Assembly: GCF_001425025.1 (NCBI RefSeq)
Contig: NZ_LMDE01000001.1
Location: forward strand, 168,751-232,750
DNA: 64,000 nt
DNA from: Nocardioides sp. Root122
Lineage (GTDB): Bacteria; Actinomycetota; Actinomycetes; Propionibacteriales; Nocardioidaceae
Direction of reading: 5' to 3'
A model generated the notes under the pieces. The model was not told where the DNA came from and searched no databases. It saw only the letters and a list, made by a program, of their open reading frames with translations. How positions within the stretch are numbered: position 1 is the stretch's first letter; each line of letters starts with the position of its first letter. This document shows, piece by piece, positions 41,354-49,069 of the stretch. The translations under genes and the position numbers were made by a program.

Positions 41354-42217
41354 TCAGGCGAAGCGCGCGGCGACCGCGCCCGCCCGGGCGCCGTAGCCGC
41401 CGCCGAACATGCAGGCGTGCACGAGCAGCGGGAAGAGCTGGTGGATGCCGAGCCGGTCCTCCCAACCCTCCGCGAGCGGGGTGGCCTCGTCGTACGCCGC
41501 CATCACGCGCGGCAGGTGCGTGAGCCCGAACAGGTGCAGCATCGCCAGGTCGACCTCGCGGTGGCCGCCGTGGGCCGCCGGGTCGATGACGTGGATGGCG
41601 AGGTCCTGGCCCCAGAGGCAGTTGCCGTTCCAGAGGTCGCCGTGCAGGCGGGCCGGTGGCTCCTCGGGCACCAGCTCGGTGAGCCGGCCGATGACCGCCT
41701 CGACCGACGCGGCGTCCTCGTCGGTGATCGCCCCGCGGTCGCGGGCGAGCTTGAGATAGGGCAGGACCCGTCGCACGGCGTAGAACTCCGGCCACGAGCC
41801 CGCGGTCTTGTTGGGCAGCGGGAGGCGGCCGATGAACCCGTCGTGATCGAGGCCCCAGCCGTCGGCGCCGGCCGCGTGGGTGGTGGCGAGCTGCTGGCCG
41901 AAGGTGGCCGCCGCCTCGACGGGGGTCTTGGAGCTCTGCTCGACCCACTCCAGGATCACGCAGTCGCTGGCGGCGGCGAGCAGCTGCGGCACCGGCACGC
42001 CGCCGTCGACCTCGGAGAGCCAGCGCAGGCCCGCGGCCTCGGCCTCGAAGAATCCCTCCGGCGGGTGCGGCAGCGTCTTCATCAGCGCGGTCTGCCCGGT
42101 GGACAGGCGCAGCCGCGTCGCGGTCGCGATGTCGCCGCCCGCCACGGGCGAGGTCGCCACCACGGACGAGCCGAGGAGCTCCTCGGCGCGCTTGGCGACC
42201 AGCGGCTGGCGAGCCAT
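41354..42217 (-). CDS. Fructosamine kinase family protein
   Basis: 287 residues. Aminoglycoside-phosphotransferase-like kinase: LMKTLPHPPEGFFEAEAAGLRWL in the N lobe, catalytic loop ARLHGDLWNGNCLWG (Asp about residue 191) and metal motif VIDPAAHGGHREVDLAM. Family members phosphorylate glycated amines so that they fall off proteins. Start ATG overlaps the phosphatase stop, so it is coupled to the low-molecular-weight phosphatase, which fits a deglycation pair as seen in other bacteria. Confidence 0.9.
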   Translation of the reverse strand: MARQPLVAKRAEELLGSSVVATSPVAGGDIATATRLRLSTGQTALMKTLPHPPEGFFEAEAAGLRWLSEVDGGVPVPQLLAAASDCVILEWVEQSSKTPVEAAATFGQQLATTHAAGADGWGLDHDGFIGRLPLPNKTAGSWPEFYAVRRVLPYLKLARDRGAITDEDAASVEAVIGRLTELVPEEPPARLHGDLWNGNCLWGQDLAIHVIDPAAHGGHREVDLAMLHLFGLTHLPRVMAAYDEATPLAEGWEDRLGIHQLFPLLVHACMFGGGYGARAGAVAARFA

Positions 42218-42714
42218 CAGGCGTGGCGCCCCAGTGCTCGCTCCAGTGCGGTCACGATCGCATCGCTCGTGCGCTCGACCATCGCCAGCACCTCCTCGAA
42301 CCCGTCGGCCCCACCGTAGTACGGGTCCGGTACCTCACCACCCGGATCCTCCGGATCGTGGTCGCGGAACAGCCCGATCCGGTCGGTGCGGCCGCCCACG
42401 TCGGCCAGGTTCGACTCGTCCATGACGAGGACCAGGTCGTACGCCTCGGGCCAGGTGGCGTCGTACTGCTGGGCGCGGTGCCGGCTCGGGTCGTAGCCGG
42501 CGGAGCTGAGCGTGGCCGCCGCCCGGCGGTCCATCGGGTTGCCGACGTGCCAGCCGCCGGTGCCGGAGGAGCTGACCTCGACCCGGTCGTCGAGCCCGGC
42601 CTCGGCCAGCCGGCTCTCCAGCACGACGTGGGCCATCGGGGAGCGGCAGATGTTGCCCAGGCAGACGAGCGCGACGCGGTAGCTGCCGGGCGTCCGGGGC
42701 TCGGGGAGCCGCAC
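42217..42714 (-). CDS. Low-molecular-weight protein-tyrosine phosphatase family protein
   Basis: 165 residues from the GTG at 42714. Active-site P-loop CLGNICRS (Cys18-x5-Arg24) and general acid region VPDPYYGG (Asp in DPYY). In several bacteria a phosphatase of this family removes phosphate from ribulosamine/erythrulosamine phosphate and pairs with a fructosamine kinase, which is the next gene, so protein deglycation or tyrosine phosphatase activity are both possible. Stop and next ATG overlap. Confidence 0.9.
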   Translation of the reverse strand: MRLPEPRTPGSYRVALVCLGNICRSPMAHVVLESRLAEAGLDDRVEVSSSGTGGWHVGNPMDRRAAATLSSAGYDPSRHRAQQYDATWPEAYDLVLVMDESNLADVGGRTDRIGLFRDHDPEDPGGEVPDPYYGGADGFEEVLAMVERTSDAIVTALERALGRHA

Positions 42715-42719
42715 GCGCC

Positions 42720-43109
42720 TCAGTCCCGGGCGGGCAGGGCCGTCCGGACGCCCCAGCCGACGACGGTCACGATCAGGGCGCCCACCAGCGCGTTCCAGAA
42801 GCCGTCGACGTGGAAGCCGAGGTCGAAGGCGTCGGCGAGCCGGGCGGTCAGCATCAGCATGAGCGCGTTGATGACCAGCAGCAGGAAGCCCAGCGTCAGG
42901 ATGATGAACGGCAGCGACAGCAGCTTGATCACCGGCTCGATGAACGTCGACACGAGACCGAGGATCAGCGCCACCACCAGCAGCGGCACGATCTTCTCCT
43001 GCAGCTCGGCCTGCCCGTTCCTCGGGCCGTCGAACCAGATGCCGTCCAGCAGCTGGGCCGCCACGGCCAGCCCGGCGGCGTACGTCAGCAACCACGTCAC
43101 GAAGCGCAT
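42720..43109 (-). CDS. Phage-holin-4-like (DUF360/YvlD-type) small membrane protein
   Basis: 129 residues, four hydrophobic helices: FVTWLLTYAAGLAVAAQLL, KIVPLLVVALILGLVSTFI, FIILTLGFLLLVINALMLML and FWNALVGALIVTVVGWGV. The family name comes from phage holins but these chromosomal proteins are not phage-derived. Function unknown. Six bases before the phosphatase gene, same direction. Confidence 0.85.
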   Translation of the reverse strand: MRFVTWLLTYAAGLAVAAQLLDGIWFDGPRNGQAELQEKIVPLLVVALILGLVSTFIEPVIKLLSLPFIILTLGFLLLVINALMLMLTARLADAFDLGFHVDGFWNALVGALIVTVVGWGVRTALPARD

Positions 43110-43127
43110 GGCCCCGACCCTAGCGGC

Positions 43128-43177
43128 GTAGTCCCCTACGTTCTGGACGGCCGCGGTGCCAGAACGTAGGGGACTAC
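43128..43177. repeat. 50-base perfect palindromic element
   Basis: GTAGTCCCCTACGTTCTGG and its exact complement CCAGAACGTAGGGGACTAC (19-base arms) around a 12-base loop. It starts and ends with the GTAGTCC/GGACTAC core of the 67-base elements. Lies in the divergent gap between the holin-like and VanZ-like genes. Confidence 0.88.
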
Positions 43178-43200
43178 CGGGGATGGCCGGTTCGCCCGGT

Positions 43201-43206
43201 TAGTGT
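43201..43206 (+). promoter_or_regulatory. -10 box (TAGTGT) of a leaderless-type start
   Basis: It lies six bases before the GTG at 43213. Confidence 0.5.
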
Positions 43207-43212
43207 CCCGGG

Positions 43213-43773
43213 GTGGTGACGATCGGTGGCGCGGGCGTGATGGTGCTCGGCGCGCTGCTCGCCGGCGTGGTCGCGGTCCTGCTCGCGCTCGTCCTGCGCC
43301 GCTGGCTCGGCACCACCTCCGCGGTCGCCGTCGCCGGGCTGGTGTGGTCCCTGGTCGGGATCGCGCTGGTCACCCTGGTGCCGACGCGCCCCGATGTCGG
43401 TTTCGTGCCGGCCGAGAGCCGCAGCGAGTCCTGCTCGTGGGACTACGGCGGTCCGTCCGGGGCCGCCTTCGAGGTCTTCGGCCTCGACCAGCGGACCCTC
43501 AACGTGCTGCTCTTCGTGCCGGCAGGGCTGTTCCTCGTGCTGGCGGTCGCCCGCGGCTGGTACGGCGTCGTGCTCGCGCCGCTCGGCCTGCTCGCGCTGG
43601 CGGCGTACAGCCTCGGCATCGAGCTCGTGCAGCTCCAGCTGGCTCGCCTCGACCGCGCGTGCGACGTGACCGACGTCGTCGACAACGTCCTCGGCGCGGG
43701 GATCGGCTTCCTGCTCGGCGTGCTGCTGCTGCCGCTCACCCGGCCGTGGCGGGGCCGGCGCACCGCTCACTAG
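43213..43773 (+). CDS. VanZ-like membrane protein
   Basis: 186 residues from the first of two GTG codons (43213, 43216). Four to five membrane helices with the VanZ pattern: VWSLVGIALVTLVPTRPDVGF, LNVLLFVPAGLFLVLAV, IELVQLQLARLDRACDVTDVVDNVLGAGIGFLLG (the conserved R-x-C-D-x-x-D-x-x-x-N). Family role unclear, with links to teicoplanin resistance and envelope. Its TAG stop forms part of the -10 box of the next gene. Confidence 0.85.
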   Translation: MVTIGGAGVMVLGALLAGVVAVLLALVLRRWLGTTSAVAVAGLVWSLVGIALVTLVPTRPDVGFVPAESRSESCSWDYGGPSGAAFEVFGLDQRTLNVLLFVPAGLFLVLAVARGWYGVVLAPLGLLALAAYSLGIELVQLQLARLDRACDVTDVVDNVLGAGIGFLLGVLLLPLTRPWRGRRTAH

Positions 43774-43776
43774 GGT
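43771..43776 (+). promoter_or_regulatory. -10 box (TAGGGT) of a leaderless-type start
   Basis: It lies seven bases before the ATG at 43784 and contains the stop codon of the VanZ-like gene. Confidence 0.5.
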
Positions 43777-43783
43777 CAGCCCC

Positions 43784-44860
43784 ATGGCAACCTCCACCCC
43801 GCAGCCCCGGCCCAACGTGCTCGCCATCCCTGCGTACGTCGCCGGCAAGCCCCCCGTCGCCCGACCCGGCCTGACGTCCTACAAGCTCTCCTCCAACGAG
43901 AACCCCTACCCGCCCCTGCCCGGCGTGCTCGAGGCGGCCACCGAGGCGGCAGCGCAGATGAACCGCTACCCCGACATGGGCAGCACCGCGCTCTACGCCG
44001 CCCTCGGCGAGGCGATGGGGGTGCCGGTCGAGGACCTCGCCGCGGCCACCGGCTCGGTCGGCCTGATCTACCAGCTCGTCAACGCCTTCTGCGCGCCCGA
44101 CGACGAGGTCGTCTACGCGTGGCGCTCCTTCGAGGCCTACCCGATCGCCGTCACGGCCGGCGGCGCGAGGAGCGTGCAGGTCCCCCTGGCCGCCGACGGT
44201 CACCACGATCTCGACGCGATGGCCGCGGCGATCACCGACCGCACCAAGGTCGTCATCGTCTGCACGCCCAACAACCCGACCGGACCCGCGGTGACGCAGG
44301 CCGAGCTCGACGCCTTCATCGCCAAGGTGCCGACTGACGTCGTCGTGGTCGTCGACGAGGCCTACCTCGAGTTCGTCCGGATGGACGACGCCGTCGACGG
44401 CATCGCGACCTACCGGCGCCACGACAACGTCGTGCTGACCCGCACCTTCTCCAAGGCCTACGGCCTCGCCGGCTTCCGGGTCGGCTACGCCGTCGCCCCC
44501 GCCCCGCTCGCCGCCGCGCTGCGTGCGGTGTCCCTGCCCTTCGGTGTCAGCCACGTCGCCCAGGCCGCGGCCATCGCCTCGCTGGAGGCACAGGACGAGC
44601 TCTTCGCGCGCGTCGACGACCTCGTCGCTCGTCGCGCCGACCTCGTCGACCGGCTGCGCGAGGTGGGCTGGGAGCTGCCCGACGCGCAGGGCAACTTCGT
44701 CTGGTTCCCGCTGGGCGACCGCGCGCTCGACTTCGCGGCCGCGTGCGGCGAGGTCGGCATCTCCGTGCGGCCCTTCGCCGGCGACGGCGTGCGCGTCAGC
44801 ATCGGTGAGTCGGAGGCCTTCGACCGCGTGGTCGAGGTCGCGGCCCGCTTCGCGCCCTGA
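43784..44860 (+). CDS. Histidinol-phosphate/aromatic amino acid aminotransferase (HisC-like)
   Basis: 358 residues. Fold-type I PLP enzyme: LSSNENPYPPLPGVLEA at the N-terminus, CTPNNPTGPAVT, VVVDEAYLEFV (PLP Asp), and the PLP lysine Lys224 in TRTFSKAYGLAGFRVGY. It is not next to other his genes and carries SVGLIYQLVNAFC; a stand-alone HisC paralogue in actinobacteria often works as phenylalanine/aromatic aminotransferase (Pat), so its pathway is uncertain. Confidence 0.9.
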   Translation: MATSTPQPRPNVLAIPAYVAGKPPVARPGLTSYKLSSNENPYPPLPGVLEAATEAAAQMNRYPDMGSTALYAALGEAMGVPVEDLAAATGSVGLIYQLVNAFCAPDDEVVYAWRSFEAYPIAVTAGGARSVQVPLAADGHHDLDAMAAAITDRTKVVIVCTPNNPTGPAVTQAELDAFIAKVPTDVVVVVDEAYLEFVRMDDAVDGIATYRRHDNVVLTRTFSKAYGLAGFRVGYAVAPAPLAAALRAVSLPFGVSHVAQAAAIASLEAQDELFARVDDLVARRADLVDRLREVGWELPDAQGNFVWFPLGDRALDFAAACGEVGISVRPFAGDGVRVSIGESEAFDRVVEVAARFAP

Positions 44861-44873
44861 GGGTTCAGCGAGA

Positions 44874-44897
44874 GCCTGACAAGTCGGCTCGTCAGGC
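44874..44897. terminator. Hairpin between convergent aminotransferase and MFS genes
   Basis: GCCTGAC-10-GTCAGGC, a perfect 7-base stem that overlaps the MFS stop codon. Confidence 0.5.
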
Positions 44898-46148
44898 CCG
44901 GGTCGGCGTCTCCGCGACGGAGGCGGTGGCGGGCGGGCGGTCCATCTGACGGAAGGACGGCAGCCGCGTCGGCGCCATCGTCGTCACGAGGTACGCCGCT
45001 CCCGCCACCAGGAGCGCGGGCGAGAGGCCGAGCCCCGTGACGGCGAGGCCGCCCAGCACGCCGCCGAGCGGCATCAGCGACCAGCAGATCGCGGTGTTGA
45101 GGGAGGAGACCCGGCCCATCAGCGGGGCCGGGATCCGTTCCAGGATCACCGCGCCGAGGATCGGGTTGAGGAAGCCCGACGCCGCGCCGGCGACCGCGGT
45201 CACCGCGAACACCGCCCAGACCGGCGACTCGAGCGCCATCGCCACGTAGCGCGGTGCGCCCGCGACGAGGAACGCGATGACGTAGGTGCGGAAGCGCGGC
45301 AGCGTCTCGCCCCACCGGGCGGCGGTGAGCGCGCCGAGCACCGACGCCCCGCTCATCACGGCGAACAGGGTGCCGAGCACTGCCACGCCCGCGCCGGACT
45401 CCTTGGCCCACACCGGTGCGAGCACGGTGGCATAGGCCTGGTCCACGAGGTTGGTCACCGCGACCATCGCGCAGATCGCGATGAGCACCGGCTCGGTGCG
45501 CAGGAAGCGCCAGCCCTCCCGCAGCTCCTGGACGTACGACGTCGCGTCGGCGTCCACCGCGGGCGGGACCGGCCGGCCCAGGCCGGAGGTCGCGACGCCG
45601 AAGACCGCGAACGAGACGAGGAACGACGCGGCGTCGACGTAGAGGGCGTTGGTGGCACCGACCGAGGCGACGAGCACGCCGGCGAGCGCCGCGCCCCCCA
45701 TCGACGAGGTGCGTTCGACGGCCGCGGTCAGGCCGCTGACCCGCTCGAGGGACCAGCCCGCCGTGCGCGCGATCTCCGGGGACATCGCCGCCTTGCCCGC
45801 GTCGCCCGGACCGCGCAGCGCGCCGGCCACCGCGACGAGCACCAGCAGCGTCGGGAACCCGAGCATCCCGAGCCCGTGCAGCACCGGGATCGCGGCGACC
45901 ACGAAGGCAGACAGGAGGTCGCAGGCCAGCGTCACCCGGCGCGGCCCGACCCGGTCGAGGAGCGGGCCACCGAGGGCCTTGAAGAGGACGAGCGGCGTGA
46001 TCTCGGCCGCGGCCACGAGCCCGGTCTGGGTGGCCGAGCCGGTCGTGGACAGGACGAACCACGGGATCGCGATCATCGAGACCCGCGTGCCGACGAACGA
46101 GATGCCCTCCGCGACCAGTCCGCCGACGAGCGGCCGGCGGGTGGTCAC
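44892..46148 (-). CDS. MFS transporter
   Basis: 418 residues from the GTG at 46148, overlapping the ArsR stop. About twelve membrane helices; FVGTRVSMIAIPWFVLSTTGSATQTGLVAAAEITPLVLF and DRVGPRRV (loop 2-3 motif D-R-x-G-R/P-R) are typical of the enterobactin-exporter/macrolide-efflux branch. Because it is coupled to an ArsR-type repressor with a clear operator, it is probably an inducible drug or metabolite efflux pump. Confidence 0.9.
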   Translation of the reverse strand: MTTRRPLVGGLVAEGISFVGTRVSMIAIPWFVLSTTGSATQTGLVAAAEITPLVLFKALGGPLLDRVGPRRVTLACDLLSAFVVAAIPVLHGLGMLGFPTLLVLVAVAGALRGPGDAGKAAMSPEIARTAGWSLERVSGLTAAVERTSSMGGAALAGVLVASVGATNALYVDAASFLVSFAVFGVATSGLGRPVPPAVDADATSYVQELREGWRFLRTEPVLIAICAMVAVTNLVDQAYATVLAPVWAKESGAGVAVLGTLFAVMSGASVLGALTAARWGETLPRFRTYVIAFLVAGAPRYVAMALESPVWAVFAVTAVAGAASGFLNPILGAVILERIPAPLMGRVSSLNTAICWSLMPLGGVLGGLAVTGLGLSPALLVAGAAYLVTTMAPTRLPSFRQMDRPPATASVAETPTRA

Positions 46149-46705
46149 GACGCACCCCACTGCTGGCCCGGCCGGACGAAGGCGTTGAGGTTGACGACGA
46201 ACGGGGCGGCGTCGTCGGCGTCGGAGTCCTCGGTCGCCTCGATCGTGGTGACGAGGGAGCGCAGCAGGGCCTCGGCCTGGGCGGGCGTCAGCCGGACCTC
46301 CCAGTCGCTCAACGTGCCGGAGCTGCGCCACTCCTGGGGGAGGAAGGCCATCTCGGCGACGGCGGCGCGCATGCGGTCGGCGTACATCAGCGCGACGGTG
46401 GTCAGGTAGGCCTCGACGTCGCTGTCGACGGTGCCGCTCTCGCGGAAGTCGGTGCGGGTGCTCTCGTGCGCCGCCCGCCACCAGCGGTCACGGGCGTTGC
46501 CGCGCTCGGTGTCCTCCTCGATGAAGCCGTGCTGCGCGAGCTGGCGCAGGTGGTAGGACGTCGCGCCGGTGTTGAGGTCGAGGCGTTGTGCGAGCGTGGT
46601 GGCGGTGGCGGGCCCCTCGCCGCGGAGGAGCGCCAGCATCCGCAGGCGGACCGGGTGGCTCAGGGCGCGCAGACCCGCGATGTCGGGGGTGATGGAGGAC
46701 GGCAT
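46145..46705 (-). CDS. ArsR-family winged-helix repressor
   Basis: 186 residues. The N-terminal winged helix: LSHPVRLRMLALLRGEGPATATTLAQRLDLNTGATSYHLRQLAQHGFIEED (about residues 15-65), then a helical C-terminal half. No metal-binding Cys motif (ELCVCDL is absent), so it is likely to sense an organic ligand. It starts leaderlessly from TAGCCT, and the inverted repeat operator at 46719-46756 covers the promoter, giving autorepression together with the coupled MFS gene. Confidence 0.9.
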   Translation of the reverse strand: MPSSITPDIAGLRALSHPVRLRMLALLRGEGPATATTLAQRLDLNTGATSYHLRQLAQHGFIEEDTERGNARDRWWRAAHESTRTDFRESGTVDSDVEAYLTTVALMYADRMRAAVAEMAFLPQEWRSSGTLSDWEVRLTPAQAEALLRSLVTTIEATEDSDADDAAPFVVNLNAFVRPGQQWGAS

Positions 46706-46711
46706 GGCACG

Positions 46712-46740
46712 AGGCTAAGACTGCAAAGAGTCATTTGCAA
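46712..46740 (-). promoter_or_regulatory. Promoter of the ArsR-MFS operon (leaderless)
   Basis: On the minus strand TTGCAA (46740-46735), 17 bases, TAGCCT (46717-46712), then six bases to the ATG at 46705. Confidence 0.65.
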
Positions 46741-46756
46741 ACAAATCTTTGCAGTC
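46719..46756. promoter_or_regulatory. Operator of the ArsR-family repressor
   Basis: GACTGCAAAGA (46719-46729) and TCTTTGCAGTC (46746-46756) are perfect 11-base arms. Between them is ATTTG-CAAA-CAAAT, so TTTGCA occurs several times. The site is far more AT-rich than its surroundings and overlaps the -35 box and spacer. Confidence 0.75.
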
Positions 46757-46761
46757 GGCGC

Positions 46762-46828
46762 GGGGTAGTCCAGTGGGAATTGGCTGCGACACCGGAGTCC
46801 TGCCAGCCATTCGCCACTGGACTACCCC
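46762..46828. repeat. 67-base palindromic element (type D), diverged copy
   Basis: Same length as the three copies at 23.9-24.1 kb. Outer arms GGGGTAGTCCAGTGG / CCACTGGACTACCCC are perfect although the sequence has changed inside both arms; inner arms TGGCTG / CAGCCA. Lies between the repressor operator and the promoter of the next gene. Confidence 0.9.
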
Positions 46829-46844
46829 GGCGGGCGGCGGTCAG

Positions 46845-46850
46845 TAAGGT
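46845..46850 (+). promoter_or_regulatory. -10 box (TAAGGT) of a leaderless-type start
   Basis: It lies six bases before the GTG at 46857. The -35 region would fall on the right arm of the 67-base element. Confidence 0.5.
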
Positions 46851-46856
46851 TGAAGC

Positions 46857-47846
46857 GTGAACGACAGTGCGAGCTACACGAAGCAGGGCCAGCCCTTCGA
46901 GCGCGACATGACCTACCTCCCCGACCGCATCCTGGCGGGGGAGCGGTCGGCCGACCCGCTCGACGAGGAGTTCCCCAGCGGGTCGAAGGACAGCCCCCGC
47001 GACGTGCCCGTGTGGGAGGCGACCCCGGGCCGCTACCGCCTCGTCGCCGCGCGCGCCTGCCCGTGGGCGCACCGCTCGATCATCGTGCGCCGCCTGCTCG
47101 GCCTCGAGGACGTCATCTCGTGGGGTGCGCCGGGCCCGACGCACGACCAGCGCAGCTGGACCTTCGACCTCGACCCGGACGGCCGCGACCCGGTGCTCGG
47201 CATCGAACGGCTCCAGGAGGCCTACTTCGCCCGCGAGCCCGACTATCCGCGCGGCATCACCGTGCCGGCGATCGTCGAGGTCGAGTCGGGCCAGGTCGTC
47301 ACCAACGACTTCCCGCAGATCACCCACGACCTCTTCTTCGAGTGGCGCGAGCACCAGCGCCCCGACGCGCCGGACCTGTGGCCCGCGGACCTCCGCGCGG
47401 AGATGGAACCGGTGATGAAGCGGATCTTCACCGAGATCAACAACGGCGTCTACCGCTGCGGGTTCGCCGGGTCGCAGGAGGCCTACGAGGACGCCTACGA
47501 CCGGCTCTGGACCGCGATGGACTGGGTCGAGGAGCGCCTCGCCGACCGGCGCTACCTGATGGGTGACCAGATCACCGAGGCCGACGTCCGGCTGTTCACC
47601 ACGCTGGTCCGCTTCGACGCCGTCTACCACGGGCACTTCAAGTGCAACCGCAACAAGCTCACCGAGATGCCGAACCTCTGGGGCTATGCGCGCGACCTCT
47701 TCCAGACCCCGGGCTTCGCCGACGACGTCGACTTCGACCAGATCAAGAGGCACTACTACGTCGTCCACGAGGACATCAACCCGACCGGCATCGTGCCCGT
47801 CGGTCCTGACGAGTCGGGCTGGCTCACGCCGCACGGTCGAGGCTGA
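46857..47846 (+). CDS. Glutathionyl-hydroquinone-reductase-like (Xi-class) thiol transferase
   Basis: 329 residues from the GTG at 46857. Thioredoxin-like N-terminal domain with catalytic Cys in ARACPWAHRSIIVRRLLGL (about residue 68), VPAIVEVESGQVVTNDF, and a C-terminal helical domain with YLMGDQITEADVRLFTTLVRFDAVYHGHFKCNRN. These enzymes reduce S-conjugates of hydroquinones. Actinobacteria of this type use mycothiol instead of glutathione, so a mycothiolyl-hydroquinone substrate is likely (inference). It is separate from the ArsR system by the palindromic element. Confidence 0.88.
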   Translation: MNDSASYTKQGQPFERDMTYLPDRILAGERSADPLDEEFPSGSKDSPRDVPVWEATPGRYRLVAARACPWAHRSIIVRRLLGLEDVISWGAPGPTHDQRSWTFDLDPDGRDPVLGIERLQEAYFAREPDYPRGITVPAIVEVESGQVVTNDFPQITHDLFFEWREHQRPDAPDLWPADLRAEMEPVMKRIFTEINNGVYRCGFAGSQEAYEDAYDRLWTAMDWVEERLADRRYLMGDQITEADVRLFTTLVRFDAVYHGHFKCNRNKLTEMPNLWGYARDLFQTPGFADDVDFDQIKRHYYVVHEDINPTGIVPVGPDESGWLTPHGRG

Positions 47847-47860
47847 CCGGGGCCCCGTCC

Positions 47861-49069
47861 TCAGCCGGTCGGTGTCGGCGGGCTGGTGGTCGGCGGGCTG
47901 GGTGTGGGTGACGGGGTCGGCGTCGGAGTGGGCGTCGGGCTCGGCGTCGGGGTGGGCGTCGCAGTCGGAGTGGGGGTCGGCGTCGGGGTCGGCGACGGGC
48001 TGGGTGGCGACGTCCAGGCGGGGCCTTGCCCGAAGCGGGCGAGCCGCGGCCCGTCGGCGGTCCAGCGGAGCCGCGCGAGGTAGAGCACCCGGTGCCCGCG
48101 CCGGAGCACGTCGGAGTGCGAGGAGTACGTCGACTCGCAGGGGCCGTTGACCCCGTCGCATACCCACCCGTGGACGAACAGCCGGTTGGGCGTCGTCGCG
48201 ACGTAGTCGGCGCCGCCCGGCCCGCAGATCCCGGTGCTCTCGCGGTCGAGCAGCACCCGCTCGGGCGCGGACTGCCAGCCGCGCCTGATCGAGGTGGACT
48301 CGCGCCACACGGTGCGGTAGCCGCAGCGCCCGAAGTCGCCCCGGCTGAGCAGCAGGTGGTGCCGACCACGCGCGTCGACGAGCTCGGGGTTCTCCACGAC
48401 GCCCGGGTCGCGCAGGATCTCCCGGCTGGGTCCCGCGGCGCGGAGCCCGCTCCGGGTGAGGCGCACCATGCGGATCGAGGACGGCATGCCCTGGGTGCGG
48501 TAGAGCAGGAACCGCCGGCCGTCGGGTGCGACGTACGACGACGGGTCGATCACCCCGCGTCGTGGCAGCCCCGCCTCGGTCGGTACGACGTCGCTGGCCG
48601 GCGAGGTCGAGGCACCGGACGGGCAGGCGAGGGGCTGCGAGTGCAGGGGCGTGAACGGCGTCGCGAGGTCGGGCGAGGTGGCCACGCCGATGCAGCGGTC
48701 GTTGATGTCGGGCAGCCCGATGACCGGGACCGAGTAGTAGGCGAGCCACGTGCCGTCGGACGCTCGCTCGACCTCCGGCGCCCACACGTCGCCGTTGCGC
48801 GCCCAGAGCGGCCGCGCGTCGAGCAACGGCGCGCCGGGCGCCCAGCCGGCGTACTCCTGGGGGCTGCTGCTGGTGCCGCCGCGCCACCCGGTGCCGGCGG
48901 CGAACCACCGCGACCCGTCGTGGACCACGGAGGGGTCCGCCAGCGGTTGCTCCCAGAAGAGCGGTCGCGGCGGGAAGGTGGTCACGTCGGCCTGCGAGAC
49001 CGGCGAGGACGCACCGAGCGCCAGGACCGCGACGACCGTCGCGAGCAGCCCACGGCTCAGGTGTCGCAC
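47861..49069 (-). CDS. Secreted glycoside hydrolase family 43-like protein with Pro-Thr tail
   Basis: 402 residues from the GTG at 49069. Signal peptide (LLATVVAVLALGASSPVSQA), then a five-bladed beta-propeller: LADPSVVHDGSRWF (catalytic base Asp), VWAPEVERASDGTWLAYYS, RGVIDPSSYVAPDGRRFLLY (pKa-setting Asp), and VVENPELVDARG (acid Glu). GH43 enzymes cut arabinan, xylan or similar side chains. The last 50 residues are a low-complexity (P-T/S)n linker with no domain after it, probably for wall contact. Convergent with the thiol transferase gene, 14 bases apart. Confidence 0.85.
   Translation of the reverse strand: MRHLSRGLLATVVAVLALGASSPVSQADVTTFPPRPLFWEQPLADPSVVHDGSRWFAAGTGWRGGTSSSPQEYAGWAPGAPLLDARPLWARNGDVWAPEVERASDGTWLAYYSVPVIGLPDINDRCIGVATSPDLATPFTPLHSQPLACPSGASTSPASDVVPTEAGLPRRGVIDPSSYVAPDGRRFLLYRTQGMPSSIRMVRLTRSGLRAAGPSREILRDPGVVENPELVDARGRHHLLLSRGDFGRCGYRTVWRESTSIRRGWQSAPERVLLDRESTGICGPGGADYVATTPNRLFVHGWVCDGVNGPCESTYSSHSDVLRRGHRVLYLARLRWTADGPRLARFGQGPAWTSPPSPSPTPTPTPTPTATPTPTPSPTPTPTPTPSPTPSPPTTSPPTPTG
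47862..48010 (-). repeat. Coding low-complexity (Pro-Thr/Ser)n tract
   Basis: Six-base units (PT, PS) encode the C-terminal tail of the GH43 protein; on the plus strand this reads GGCGTCGG/GGGTGTC-type repeats. Confidence 0.8.

Noticed and set aside
42720..43109. Prophage remnant because of the holin-like protein
   Set aside because: The family is widespread in bacterial chromosomes and there are no other phage genes around it.
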